DNA of 64,000 nt from Bradyrhizobium ottawaense. Lineage in GTDB: Bacteria > Pseudomonadota > Alphaproteobacteria > Rhizobiales > Xanthobacteraceae. A model generated the notes under the pieces. The model was not told where the DNA came from. It ran no database searches and saw nothing but the letters and a program-made list of their open reading frames with translations. The DNA is taken from positions 5,804,001 through 5,868,000 of the forward strand of contig NZ_CP029425.2 of NCBI RefSeq assembly GCF_002278135.3, written 5' to 3'. Below are positions 38,542 to 50,314 of this stretch, piece after piece. Position 1 is the first letter of the stretch. Each line of letters opens with the position of its first letter. Both the position numbers and the translations under genes were made by a program.

Positions 38542-39645
38542 ATGAGATCCAGATCCGCAAAAACATCCGAGAATCTGCTCGAGGAACTGCAGGCTGCGCT
38601 CTCGCACGGCACGGTCGCGCGCCGGGTCGAGACGCTGCGCCGCGTCACCGATCTGTTCGTGGGCAATTCGGTGGACTATTCCGATGACCACATCCGCGTG
38701 TTCGACGACGTGTTCCAGTGCCTGATTGAGCAGATCGAGACGTCGGCCAAGGCGCTGCTCGCCGACCGCCTCGCACCGATCGCGGCCGCGCCACCGAAAA
38801 TCATGCGCACGCTCGCGCTCGACGAAGTCATCGAGGTCTCCGGCCCCGTGCTGTCGAAATCGGAACGGCTGGACGAGACGACCCTGATCGAGATCGCGCG
38901 CACGAGGGGCCAAGCCCATCTCAAGGCGATCTCGCTGCGGCGGGTGCTGTCGGAAGCGCTGACCGACGTGCTGGTGACGCGCGGCAACGAGGACGTGGTG
39001 CAGTCGACCGTCGGCAATCCGGGCGCACGGCTCTCCGAGGGAAGCCTCACCGATCTCGTCACCCGCGCCGAACGCGACGACGACCTCGCCACCTGCATCG
39101 GTCAGCGGCCGGACCTGCCGCGCCATCACTATTTGAAGCTGGTTGCGAAGGCGTCCTTGAGCGTGCGCAGGAAGCTCGAGGCCGCGCATCCGGAGCTCGT
39201 GGACGAGGTGTCGAGCGTGGTGCAGGAAGTGGCCCAGAGGGTCCGCGCTGCCGCCATGACGAAGCAGACCGAGATGGCGCGCGCGCTGGTGAAGTCGCTG
39301 CACGAGGACGGCCGCCTCAACGAATTCCAGGTCACCAGTTTCGCCGAGCAGGGCAAGTTCGACGAAACCAATGCGGGGCTCGCGGCGCTCGCCGGCGTCG
39401 CGGTCGAGACCGCCGAGACCATGATGATCGAAAGCCGCACCGAGGGCGTGATGATCCTCGCCAAGGTCGCCGGCATGTCCTGGCCGAGCGTGCGGGCCAT
39501 CATCGCGATGCGCGAGAAGCTCTCCGGCGGCTCGCAGACCGACATGCTGACGCTGCGCGACGTTTACGAGGCGCTGCGCTCATCGACCGCGCAGCAGGTG
39601 CTGCGCTTCCACCGCATGCAGCTGGGCACGACGCCGGCGGCGTGA
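38542..39645 (+). CDS. DUF2336 domain protein (second copy)
   Basis: The 367-residue, almost wholly helical protein belongs to DUF2336. The family region covers most of its length (ALSHGTVARRVETLRRVTDL; HIRVFDDVFQCLIEQIETSA; PVLSKSERLDETTLIEIART; LPRHHYLKLVAKASLSVRRK). There is no signal peptide or enzyme motif. Being 63 bases behind a diguanylate cyclase suggests co-transcription and perhaps a signalling role. DUF2336 proteins often accompany cyclic-di-GMP or cell-cycle genes, but no mechanism is known. Compare the CtrA-site-preceded copy at 308. Confidence 0.85.
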   Translation: MRSRSAKTSENLLEELQAALSHGTVARRVETLRRVTDLFVGNSVDYSDDHIRVFDDVFQCLIEQIETSAKALLADRLAPIAAAPPKIMRTLALDEVIEVSGPVLSKSERLDETTLIEIARTRGQAHLKAISLRRVLSEALTDVLVTRGNEDVVQSTVGNPGARLSEGSLTDLVTRAERDDDLATCIGQRPDLPRHHYLKLVAKASLSVRRKLEAAHPELVDEVSSVVQEVAQRVRAAAMTKQTEMARALVKSLHEDGRLNEFQVTSFAEQGKFDETNAGLAALAGVAVETAETMMIESRTEGVMILAKVAGMSWPSVRAIIAMREKLSGGSQTDMLTLRDVYEALRSSTAQQVLRFHRMQLGTTPAA

Positions 39646-39657
39646 GGCCCGGCGCGG

Positions 39658-40296
39658 TCAGTATCTCAGGACCCTCGCCCCGACCGCCGCGCCGATCGCC
39701 GTCACCAGCGCGGTCGCGAGCGTGTACCAGGTCGCGACGAACAGGGGCGAATCGTCGGTGCAGTGCGAGGCATAGAGCGTCGCGGCAAGGCCGGCCGACA
39801 CCAGGCCGGCGAGCGCTCCGGCAAGCGCCGGGCGCGACGGCGCGCCATGGCGCAGGCCGAACAGCGCCCCCGCAAGCAGCGGCAGCGACATCGCCGGAAT
39901 TGCGACCAGGCACACCCTGGAGTTCTTGCCCATCAAGCGCATCGTCATCGGCATGGCCGGCGCCATCATCGCCTCACTGCCGATCGCGACCGCGAGCAGC
40001 CCGACGGGAAGCAGCAGCAGCCAGCCCCAGCCGCGCAGCAGGGCCTCGGGACGCGACAGATGCAGGCTGACGATGATGGCGGGAATCGCGAGCGACAGCG
40101 TCACCGCGAACTTCATATCGAAGAACGGGTTGTGCATCGCGCTCATCACGTCGTGACGCACGCCGAGGAACGTCGCGAAGATCAGGATCGACAAGGGCGC
40201 GGCCACCAGGAGCGCCATGGTCAGCACCGCGCCGACGCGCGGCGCGCGATGCGCATTGTCGGCTGCGAGCGAACGGATGAGTTGATCGGTGTCCAT
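39658..40296 (-). CDS. osrA: NrsF/OsrA family (DUF1109) membrane anti-sigma factor
   Basis: The 212 residues start MDTDQLIRSLAADNAHRAP, the conserved cytoplasmic opening of DUF1109, and then show six transmembrane helices. It keeps exactly two prominent cysteines, Cys129 (SRVCLVAIP) and Cys179 (ASHCTDDSP). As I recall the work on B. japonicum OsrA, two conserved cysteines at these positions were needed for response of the partner EcfF to reactive oxygen or hypochlorite-type stress; this should be checked. It begins two bases after the stop of the sigma gene. Convergent with the DUF2336 gene. Confidence 0.85.
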   Translation of the reverse strand: MDTDQLIRSLAADNAHRAPRVGAVLTMALLVAAPLSILIFATFLGVRHDVMSAMHNPFFDMKFAVTLSLAIPAIIVSLHLSRPEALLRGWGWLLLLPVGLLAVAIGSEAMMAPAMPMTMRLMGKNSRVCLVAIPAMSLPLLAGALFGLRHGAPSRPALAGALAGLVSAGLAATLYASHCTDDSPLFVATWYTLATALVTAIGAAVGARVLRY

Positions 40297-40298
40297 GA

Positions 40299-40844
40299 CT
40301 ACTGGTCCCGCAGTTTAGTCGTCAGCGCCGCAAGTCCGCGATGCAGCGCGACGCGCACCGCGCCCTCGCTCATCGAAAACTTCGCCGCCGTATCCTTGAT
40401 CGAGGCGCTCTCGACCGCGATCGACTGCAGCACGTCGCGCTGGCGCTGCGGCAGGGTGTTGAGCTGGGCTGCGACCTCGCCCGCGGAGGCGGTTTCCTCG
40501 GGCGCCTCGCCCGGCAGGGTTTCGGCGAAATCGTCGATATTGACGAAGACGCGCCTGCCGCGCCGGCGCAGCGAGTCGATCAGCTTGTTGCGGCCGATGG
40601 CAAACAGCCAGGGCGCGAAGGGGGCTTCGCTGTCCCAGGTGTGCCGCTTCAGATGCACCGCCAACAGAATCTCCTGCACGATATCCTCGGCCTGGTCGGG
40701 AGGCTGGCCTGCCCGTGCCAGGCCTCGCCTCGCTGCAGCGCGCAGCACCGGCGTGACCGCCCTCAACAGGCGATGATAGGCCGCATCATCGCCAGCCATG
40801 GCCGACCGCATCAGGCCGGTCCATTCGTCCTCACTTCCGCGCAC
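40299..40844 (-). CDS. ecfF: ECF sigma factor, EcfF/SigF type
   Basis: The 181-residue protein has ECF regions 2 (DQAEDIVQEILLAVHLKRHT, PFAPWLFAIGRNKLIDSLRR) and 4 (LPQRQRDVLQSIAVESASIK, SMSEGAVRVALHRGLAALTT). It pairs with the DUF1109 anti-sigma gene two bases downstream, the arrangement of Caulobacter sigF-nrsF and bradyrhizobial ecfF-osrA. Start ATG at 40844 (MRGSEDEWTG). A GTAACA-N15-CGAAT element lies 20-45 bases upstream, near the GTAACC/CGAA motif described for this sigma group, so it probably activates its own operon. Symbol by homology. Confidence 0.88.
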   Translation of the reverse strand: MRGSEDEWTGLMRSAMAGDDAAYHRLLRAVTPVLRAAARRGLARAGQPPDQAEDIVQEILLAVHLKRHTWDSEAPFAPWLFAIGRNKLIDSLRRRGRRVFVNIDDFAETLPGEAPEETASAGEVAAQLNTLPQRQRDVLQSIAVESASIKDTAAKFSMSEGAVRVALHRGLAALTTKLRDQ

Positions 40845-40863
40845 GCGCGCCCCTCACCATGCA

Positions 40864-40889
40864 ATTCGGCCGTCCGTTCAATTTGTTAC
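40864..40889 (-). promoter_or_regulatory. Predicted EcfF/SigF-type promoter
   Basis: On the minus strand GTAACA (40889-40884) and CGAAT (40868-40864) are 15 bases apart, with the ecfF start codon 20 bases further on. The elements match the GTAAC..CGAA pattern known for SigF-group sigmas in Caulobacter apart from one base of spacing. Autoregulation is inferred. Confidence 0.5.
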
Positions 40890-40903
40890 GCGGGTTCGAC
40901 GAA

Positions 40904-40919
40904 ATCACGAATTCGTGAT
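40904..40919. promoter_or_regulatory. Perfect 16-base palindrome upstream of the ecfF promoter
   Basis: ATCACGAATTCGTGAT equals its own reverse complement and sits 15 bases upstream of the ecfF -35 element. It looks like the operator of a homodimeric regulator; I cannot name which. Confidence 0.4.
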
Positions 40920-41135
40920 ATGCCCTGGACCGCGCGACCGATCCGGCCGTAAACGTCTGCGACGGCTCATAACACCGATCGGCCCGTCCCGCACCCGGCG
41001 GCTGGCTTCAGGGGGTCCGGTCTGCCCCGGTTTTGCCCGTTGTGGCCCGAAGATTCCCATTTTCTGCCCCGCTGTCGTCACGCCCCGGGGTCTCTGTTCG
41101 TGTCCGGGACGGGCGGAATTGGGGAGATCATCACC

Positions 41136-41822
41136 ATGATGAAAGCCAGCGGGCGCGCGGCCCTGATTGTTCTTGCCGGCCTTTTGTTGCTGTTCGGAGG
41201 CCTTGCACAGGCGGCCCCAAACTCGGCCACAAGCAATTCGGACAGCGCGGGCAAGCAGGCCGACGCGGCCAAGCCGAGCAAGCACCGGCGCCATGAGTCA
41301 CGCCGCACCACCACCAGCGGCAAGACAGCACAGAAATCCGACGACAAGGCCGACAAGAACGCCGCTCCGGCCAAGGCCGACAACAAGGCCGACGAGACGA
41401 AGGCCGACAGCACGGCCGACAATAACGTCCCGGCCTCGACCCAGATGCCGCCAGCGGTCGCCAACGCCAATGCGCAGCTCGCCACCACCGACACCCCGAC
41501 TGCGGCAGCGGCCTCGGCAATGACAGACCGCGCCAACACCAATGTCCAGGCAGCGGCCGATAATACCAACGCTGCGAACGCCGAGAGCCAGGTGGTCGCC
41601 CCCGATCAGCTCAACGACATCGACCGCGCCGCGCAACAGGACAACCCGCCCGCGCAGAAGGCGGTGATTGCCGCAACCGAGGCCCAGCCCCGGCCGGCAC
41701 CGGTGATGGCAAGCACCCAGCAGAGCTCTGCCTGGGACCAGAGCTCCCTGATCGGCAAGATCTTCATCGGCGTCGGCACGCTGCTGACGCTGGCGTCCGC
41801 CGCCCGCATGTTCATGGCGTGA
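41136..41822 (+). CDS. Secreted low-complexity protein with C-terminal membrane helix
   Basis: From ATG 41136 (behind GGGGAGATCATCACC) the 228 residues begin with a signal peptide (MMKASGRAALIVLAGLLLLF, cut near AQA). A basic segment (KPSKHRRHESRRTTTSG) and a run of repeated K-A-D units (DDKADKNAAP, ADNKADETKADSTADNN) follow, then a long Ala/Asn/Gln/Thr-rich region. A hydrophobic C-terminal helix (SSLIGKIFIGVGTLLTLASA) ends the protein. No domain is recognisable. It may span the periplasm, anchored at its C-terminus. Divergent from ecfF, but I find no EcfF-type promoter in its direction. Confidence 0.65.
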   Translation: MMKASGRAALIVLAGLLLLFGGLAQAAPNSATSNSDSAGKQADAAKPSKHRRHESRRTTTSGKTAQKSDDKADKNAAPAKADNKADETKADSTADNNVPASTQMPPAVANANAQLATTDTPTAAAASAMTDRANTNVQAAADNTNAANAESQVVAPDQLNDIDRAAQQDNPPAQKAVIAATEAQPRPAPVMASTQQSSAWDQSSLIGKIFIGVGTLLTLASAARMFMA

Positions 41823-41956
41823 TTGCGGGCCCGATCCTGGCCCGAGAGACCTCCCCGGAACGCGCATCTTGCTGCGTGTTCCGGCGGCCGTTAGCCCCTT
41901 GAAGCTCACCGCGCCAGCGGGCACATTGCCCGTCCAATCAAAAGCGTGGGTGGAGC

Positions 41957-42736
41957 ATGAGCACGTTCGAACACATCATCGTCGAAAGCAAAGGCGCGGT
42001 CGGCATCATCAAGCTGAACCGGCCGAAGTTGCTCAACGCGCTCTCCTTCGGCGTCTTCCGCGAGATCGCAGCTGCCGTCGACGATCTCGAGGCCGATGAC
42101 GCCATCGGCTGCATCGTCGTGACCGGCAGCGAGAAGGCCTTTGCCGCCGGCGCCGACATCAAGGAGATGCAGCCGAAGGGCTTCATCGACATGTTCTCCG
42201 AGGATTTCGCCGCGATCGGCGGCGACCGTATCGCGCGTTGCCGCAAGCCGACGGTTGCCGCGGTTGCCGGCTATGCGCTCGGCGGCGGCTGCGAGCTCGC
42301 CATGATGTGCGATTTCATCATCGCCGCCGACACCGCAAAGTTCGGCCAGCCCGAGATCACGCTCGGCACCATTCCCGGCATCGGCGGTACCCAGCGCCTG
42401 ACACGCGCGATCGGCAAGTCCAAGGCGATGGACCTGTGCCTCACCGGCCGCATGATGGATGCGGCGGAAGCCGAGAGAAGCGGCCTCGTCAGCCGCATCG
42501 TGCCTGCCGACAAGCTGATGGACGAAGTGATGGCGGCGGCCGAGAAGATCGCCGCGATGTCGCGCCCTGCGGCCGCGATGGCCAAGGAAGCGGTGAACCG
42601 CGCCTTCGAGACCACGCTCGCCGAGGGCATGAGCGTCGAGCGCAACCTGTTCCACTCGACCTTCGCGCTGGAGGACCGCTCCGAGGGCATGGCGGCGTTC
42701 ATCGAGAAGCGCAAGCCGGTGAACAAGAATCGGTAA
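41957..42736 (+). CDS. Enoyl-CoA hydratase
   Basis: The crotonase-fold enzyme hydrates trans-2-enoyl-CoA in fatty acid oxidation. The 259 residues have the oxyanion-hole segment [11 protein letters not shown] and the two catalytic glutamates in [14 protein letters not shown] and [20 protein letters not shown], both intact, which favours a true hydratase over an isomerase or an inactive relative. Full length. Stand-alone gene: no dehydrogenase or thiolase lies next to it, and TolC-family and secreted-protein genes flank it. Substrate chain length cannot be inferred. Confidence 0.94.
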   Translation: MSTFEHIIVESKGAVGIIKLNRPKLLNALSFGVFREIAAAVDDLEADDAIGCIVVTGSEKAFAAGADIKEMQPKGFIDMFSEDFAAIGGDRIARCRKPTVAAVAGYALGGGCELAMMCDFIIAADTAKFGQPEITLGTIPGIGGTQRLTRAIGKSKAMDLCLTGRMMDAAEAERSGLVSRIVPADKLMDEVMAAAEKIAAMSRPAAAMAKEAVNRAFETTLAEGMSVERNLFHSTFALEDRSEGMAAFIEKRKPVNKNR

Positions 42737-42924
42737 CGTCAGGGAACGGGTCAGGCTGGTGTAAGGCTCGGCCGCGTTCCCTCAGAACTCCTGTGACGCA
42801 CCTGCAACAAGCACGGATTTCATGGGGGTTTCCCCCGCGGCAGTTTGCCTGCGGGACCTCGGCTGGTTAAACAGTTAAGAGGCCACCGTCGGCGGGGGCG
42901 GACAGCCGGGGTAAGCGGGATTAC

Positions 42925-44355
42925 ATGATTGGGCGTACCGCCAGAGCTGGTCGCGAGATGACGCGGCATCGATCGGGCGTGGGTCCTGTGCTTGCGACAT
43001 GGACCACGCTGGCGCTGTGTTGCGCCCTGCCCTCCGCCGCCTGGGCCGAAGCCCTGCCGGAGGCGCTCGCCAAGGCCTACCAGACCAATCCACAGCTCAA
43101 TGCCGAACGTGCGCGACAACGCGCCACGGACGAGAACGTGCCGCAGGCCCTCGCCGGTTACCGGCCGCAGATCGTGGCGAGCCTCAGCGCCGGCCTGCAA
43201 TCGGTGCGCAATCTGCTGCCCGACAACACCATCCAGACCGGCAATTTGAAGCCATGGATCATCGGCGTCACCGTGACGCAGACCCTGTTCAACGGCTTCC
43301 GCACCGCCAACAACGTGCGGGCCGCCGAGCTCCAGGTGCAGTCGGGCCGCGAGGCGCTGCGCAATGTCGGCCAGGGCGTGCTGCTCGACGCGGTCACCGC
43401 CTACACCAACGTGCTCGCCAACCAGTCGCTGGTCGAAGCGCAGCGTTCCAACGTCGCCTTCCTGCGCGAGACGCTCTCGGTCACCCAGCGCCGTCTCAAC
43501 GCCGGCGATGTCACGCCGACCGACAGCGCGCAGGCCGAAGCGCGCCTTAACCGCGGCCTTGCCGATCTCAACGCCGCCGAGGTCGCGCTTGCCGTCAGCC
43601 AAGCGACCTATGCGCAAGTGATCGGCAATGCGCCATCGCAGCTTCGGGCCGCCGAGGCCGTCGATCGCTATCTGCCGAAGAGCCGCGAAGACGCCATGAC
43701 CATGGCAATCCGCCAGCATCCGGCGGTGATGGCCGCCAGCTTCGACGTCGATGTCGCCTCCACCAACATCCGCATCGCCGAAGGCTCATTGCTGCCGAGC
43801 GCCACCATCCAGGGCAACGCCAGCAAGAGCCGCAACAACGACCCGACGCTCGGCACCTTCGCCGAGGACCAGGCCTCGATCGTCGCCAATGTCACCGCGC
43901 CGATCTACGACGGCGGCCAGGCCGCCGCGCAGACCCGGCAGGCCAAGGAGATCACGGCGCAGAGCCGGCTCGTGCTCGACCAGGTCCGCAACCAGGCTCG
44001 CACGGCGGCAGTGAGCGCCTGGGTCGCCAATGAAGGCGCCAAGATCACCGTGTCGGCCTCGGAATCCGAAGTGAAGGCTGCGACCGTCGCACTCCAGGGC
44101 GTGCAGCGCGAGGCCGCCGGCGGACAACGCACCACGGTCGACGTCTTGAACTCGCAGGCCGATTTGATCCAGGCCAAGGCCCGCCTGATCGGCGCCAACC
44201 GCGACCGCGTCATCGCATCCTACACGCTGCTCAGCGCCATCGGCCATCTCGACGTCAAGACGCTCAGCCTGAACACGCCGGATTATTTGCCCGAGGTTCA
44301 CTACCACCAGGTCCGCGACGCCTGGCACGGGCTGCGCACGCCGTCGGGGCAGTAG
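42925..44355 (+). CDS. tolC: TolC family outer membrane efflux/secretion channel
   Basis: The 476-residue protein has a signal peptide (about residues 20-41, ALCCALPSAAWAEA) and two repeated halves of coiled-coil and strand. Each is marked by a conserved stretch: LPEALAKAYQTNPQLNAERA, VTVTQTLFNGFRTANNVRAA in the first half and VTAPIYDGGQAAAQTRQAKE in the second. The layout fits the TolC/type I secretion group (TIGR01844). The trimer would form an outer-membrane channel with an unknown inner-membrane partner; the RND pump nearby is on the opposite strand. The first or the twelfth methionine could be the start. Confidence 0.9.
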   Translation: MIGRTARAGREMTRHRSGVGPVLATWTTLALCCALPSAAWAEALPEALAKAYQTNPQLNAERARQRATDENVPQALAGYRPQIVASLSAGLQSVRNLLPDNTIQTGNLKPWIIGVTVTQTLFNGFRTANNVRAAELQVQSGREALRNVGQGVLLDAVTAYTNVLANQSLVEAQRSNVAFLRETLSVTQRRLNAGDVTPTDSAQAEARLNRGLADLNAAEVALAVSQATYAQVIGNAPSQLRAAEAVDRYLPKSREDAMTMAIRQHPAVMAASFDVDVASTNIRIAEGSLLPSATIQGNASKSRNNDPTLGTFAEDQASIVANVTAPIYDGGQAAAQTRQAKEITAQSRLVLDQVRNQARTAAVSAWVANEGAKITVSASESEVKAATVALQGVQREAAGGQRTTVDVLNSQADLIQAKARLIGANRDRVIASYTLLSAIGHLDVKTLSLNTPDYLPEVHYHQVRDAWHGLRTPSGQ

Positions 44356-44379
44356 TTTCAATCTATCGGGCCGGTGCCC

Positions 44380-44746
44380 ATGAAAAGCCGCCGCATCCAT
44401 CTGACGGGCGCTTCGGGCTCCGGCGTGACGACGCTCGGCCGGGCGCTCGCGGGCCGGCTTCGTGACCGCGCCGCGCGAGATCCGGATGAAGCGATTGCGC
44501 GCCCGCGAGGCCGCCCATTTCGGCGCTGACGCCGTCGCGCCGGGCGGCTGGCGCCACGACGAGACCGAAGACTTCGTCGAATGGGCCTCTCATTACGAAG
44601 CGGGGGATCGCGAAGGTCGCAGTCTCGCCAAGCATGAAGCATGGCTCGCGGGCCTGCCCTGCCCGGTCGTGCGCGCGGACGGCTCACGTCTGCTTGCGGA
44701 CATTGTCGAGCAGCTATGCAACGAAGCGCAGCTTCGATCCGGCTGA
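44380..44746 (+). pseudogene. P-loop NTPase (adenylate-kinase-like) gene with internal out-of-frame deletion
   Basis: The ATG at 44380 begins MKSRRIHLTGASGSGVTTLG, a complete Walker A region. After about 27 codons the frame loses similarity. From about 44456 another frame encodes FVTAPREIRMKRLRAREAAH through DGSRLLADIVEQLC to a stop at 44746, which is the C-terminal part of the same protein family. The two frames differ by one register and the middle of the protein (roughly 75-90 residues including the substrate-binding lid) is missing. A deletion at about 44450-44457 explains this. Only the P-loop and the C-terminal third survive, so the gene is dead. Confidence 0.75.
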
Positions 44747-44797
44747 TGTGGTACCGTCCCGGCACACTGCCAAATAAAACAACCAGGGAGAGAAACC

Positions 44798-45760
44798 GTG
44801 CTCGATCGACGCAGCGTCCTGCTTGCCTCCCTCGCCGCCGGAGTAGCCATGACCAACAGAGCCCACGCCCGCGCGGCGCAGCCTGCGACGCCGGTCAATT
44901 TCGACGTCCCCGCGCATGCCTGCGACTGCCACACTCACATTCATGGCGACGTCGAGAAGTTTCCGTTCTTCGCCGGGCGCGTCTACACGCCCGAGCCGGC
45001 AAGCCCCGAAGAAATGGCTGCACTGCACAAGGCGCTGCATATCGAGCGCGTGGTGATCGTCACCCCCAGCGTCTACGGCACCGACAATTCGTCGACCTTG
45101 TTCGGCATGAAGGCACGCGGCGCCAATGCGCGCGGCGTCGCCGTGATCGACGACAAGACGACCGAGGCACAGCTCGATGCGATGCAGGCGGACGGTTTCC
45201 GCGGCATGCGCTTCAATCTCGCAACCGGCGGCGTCAACGACCCCAATGTCGGCAGGTCACGCTTCACCACCGCCGTCGAGCGCATGAAGGCGCGCGGCTG
45301 GCACGTGCAGCTCTACACCACGCTTCCTATGATCTCGGCGATCAAGGACCTCGTCGAGACGGCGCCGGTACCTGTCGTGTTCGACCATTTCGGCGGGCTG
45401 GAAGCTTCGCTCGGCCTGGAGCAGCCGGGTTTCTCCGATCTCGCTGCGCTGGTGAAGTCCGGCAAGGCCTATGTGAAGATCTCCGGCGCCTACCGCTCGT
45501 CAAAGCTCGCGCCCGACTATCAGGACATGGCGCCTTATGCACGTGCGCTGATCGCGGCGAATCCGGACCGCATCGTCTGGGGCACCGACTGGCCGCATCC
45601 GGATTCGAGCCGTGTCGAGGGACGCAAGCCGACCGACATCGCGCCGCTCTATCAGATCGACGACGCCCGCCTGCTCAACCAGCTTCCGGTGTGGGCACCG
45701 GATGCCGATGTGCGCAAGAAGATCCTGGTCGACAACCCGGCACGACTCTACGGATTCTGA
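44798..45760 (+). CDS. Tat-exported amidohydrolase (PF04909, 2-pyrone-4,6-dicarboxylate lactonase-like)
   Basis: The 320-residue protein has a Tat-type signal (MLDRRSVLLASLAAGVAMTN, cut near AHARA) and a metal-dependent TIM barrel. It opens ACDCHTHIHGDVEKFPF (His-x-His on strand 1), continues VVFDHFGGLE and ends IVWGTDWPHPD, the catalytic Asp motif of this group. The nearest named family hydrolyses pyrone dicarboxylate in lignin-aromatic breakdown, but export by Tat is unusual for it, so the true substrate is open. An AGGGAGAG ribosome binding site precedes the ATG. Convergent with the RND pump gene by only three bases. Confidence 0.85.
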   Translation: MLDRRSVLLASLAAGVAMTNRAHARAAQPATPVNFDVPAHACDCHTHIHGDVEKFPFFAGRVYTPEPASPEEMAALHKALHIERVVIVTPSVYGTDNSSTLFGMKARGANARGVAVIDDKTTEAQLDAMQADGFRGMRFNLATGGVNDPNVGRSRFTTAVERMKARGWHVQLYTTLPMISAIKDLVETAPVPVVFDHFGGLEASLGLEQPGFSDLAALVKSGKAYVKISGAYRSSKLAPDYQDMAPYARALIAANPDRIVWGTDWPHPDSSRVEGRKPTDIAPLYQIDDARLLNQLPVWAPDADVRKKILVDNPARLYGF

Positions 45761-45763
45761 CGG

Positions 45764-48880
<3,117 letters not shown>

Positions 48881-48918
48881 CAGGTCTTCAATTTGTCTTC
48901 AGTTTTTTGGGTCGTCGA

Positions 48919-50169
48919 TCAGCTGCCGGACGCCGCGCGGTCGATGAACAGGCTGCCTTTGGTGACGATCTGCTCGCCGGGTTTCAGATTGCTGGTGACC
49001 TCGACGAGGTTGCCGTTGATGAGGCCGATCTTGATCTGGCGCAGCTCGACCGACTTGTCCTCGCGCACGACCCAGATGCGGACCTTGTCGGCTTCATAGA
49101 TCAACGCCTGCTTCGGCACAGCGGGCGCGGCGCGATCGCCGGCCGAGTAGATCGTGACGTTGGCGAACATCTCGGGCTTGAGCAGCCCGTCCTTGTTGTC
49201 GATGGTGGCGCGGACCTGCAGGCGGCGGGTGTTGGGGTCGATCGCGGCAGCGACGTAATTGATCTTGGCGGTCAAGGGGCGGCCCGGCAGCGCCATCACG
49301 TTGACGGTGATGTCCTGGCCGATGCAGACCGCGGCGGCGTCGCTCTCGCGCACGAAGGCGGTGAGCCAGACCGTGGAGAGATCGCCGACCACGAAGACTG
49401 GATCGCTGGCGCCGGAATTGACGTACTGGCCGGGGCCGATCTTGCGCTGCACGACCGTGCCGGAGATCGGCGAATAGATCGTGACTTCCGGATTGATGGC
49501 GCCTTTGTCCTGGAACGCCTTGATGGTCTCGTCGGTGAAGCCGAGGATGCGCAGCTTGTTGCGCGCGGCTTCCAGCGCGGTCCCCGAGGAGCGCATGTCG
49601 TTGCGCGCCTGAACCTGGGTCGCTTCGGCCTGCTGATAATCCTTCAGCGGAATGGCATGGCCCTCGTAGAGGTCCTTGGCGCGCTTGAACTGGATGTCGG
49701 AGAGCTCGAGCGCCGACTTCGCCTTGTTCTGCGAGGTCATCGCCGCGATGAAATCGTTCTGGGCCTGCACGGTGTCGGCGGCCTCGATCGTGAACAGCGG
49801 TTGGCCCTGCTTCAGCATCTCACCCGGCTTGGCCAGCAGCTTGGTGACGCGGCCGGCATAGGGCGAGAACACCGGTGTCGAGCGGTCCTCGTCGACGGCG
49901 ACCTTGCCTTCCGTGACATATTCGGCGCGGAAGGCCTTGGCCTTGACCGGCTCGATCGTCAGCGTCGCCCATTCGGACGGCGTCGGCGTGAAGTTCTGCG
50001 CATTCCTGCGCGACTGGCTGGAGATCTCGGAGTGCTTCTTTTCCTTGGACCCGGAAGAGAGGAAGCCGTAGGCACCGGCGCCGACACCGGCAAGAGCTAG
50101 TAGAACTACGGATGTGATCACCCGTTGTTTTGTAAACACCTGCAATCGCTTGGTATTTTCAACTACCAT
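48919..50169 (-). CDS. RND efflux periplasmic adaptor (membrane fusion) subunit
   Basis: The 416 residues contain an N-terminal membrane anchor (about 17-38), lipoyl halves (VFSPYAGRVTKLLAKPGEML and TIYSPISGTVVQRKIGPGQY), an alpha-hairpin between them (AADTVQAQNDFIAAMTSQNK...), a beta-barrel (VVGDLSTVWLTAFVRESDAA) and a membrane-proximal domain. This is the CusB/HlyD-like adaptor that joins pump to outer-membrane channel. It has no His/Met-rich metal-binding N-terminal extension. First gene of the operon with the HME-RND pump. ATG at 50169. Confidence 0.92.
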   Translation of the reverse strand: MVVENTKRLQVFTKQRVITSVVLLALAGVGAGAYGFLSSGSKEKKHSEISSQSRRNAQNFTPTPSEWATLTIEPVKAKAFRAEYVTEGKVAVDEDRSTPVFSPYAGRVTKLLAKPGEMLKQGQPLFTIEAADTVQAQNDFIAAMTSQNKAKSALELSDIQFKRAKDLYEGHAIPLKDYQQAEATQVQARNDMRSSGTALEAARNKLRILGFTDETIKAFQDKGAINPEVTIYSPISGTVVQRKIGPGQYVNSGASDPVFVVGDLSTVWLTAFVRESDAAAVCIGQDITVNVMALPGRPLTAKINYVAAAIDPNTRRLQVRATIDNKDGLLKPEMFANVTIYSAGDRAAPAVPKQALIYEADKVRIWVVREDKSVELRQIKIGLINGNLVEVTSNLKPGEQIVTKGSLFIDRAASGS

Positions 50170-50314
50170 GGAGCCCGGTCGTGTCTGCGACGATCTCGGC
50201 AGATGCCTGCCTTATCGGTTGCGCTAATAGTGCCGAATTGGGAGTTCAAACAACCTAAAAAACGCCGGGCGCCTTTCGGTTTGCGTTAAAATTTCGCGAC
50301 ATGTCAGCTTCACG

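Larger units (their letters stand above)
40845..41135. other. Divergent intergenic region between ecfF and a secreted protein gene
   Basis: These 291 bases contain the predicted ecfF promoter (40864-40889), a perfect 16-base palindrome (40904-40919) and a GC-rich remainder. A GGGGAGATC ribosome binding site precedes the ATG at 41136. No ORF in between. Confidence 0.5.

Noticed and set aside
42867..42880. TTAAACAGTTAA upstream of tolC as a CtrA site
   Set aside because: The two TTAA half-sites are four bases apart, not seven.
50250..50300. Possible intrinsic terminator downstream of the CoA-transferase gene
   Set aside because: AACGC and GCGTT can pair before a T run on the minus strand, but the five-base stem with a long GC-rich loop is too weak to call.
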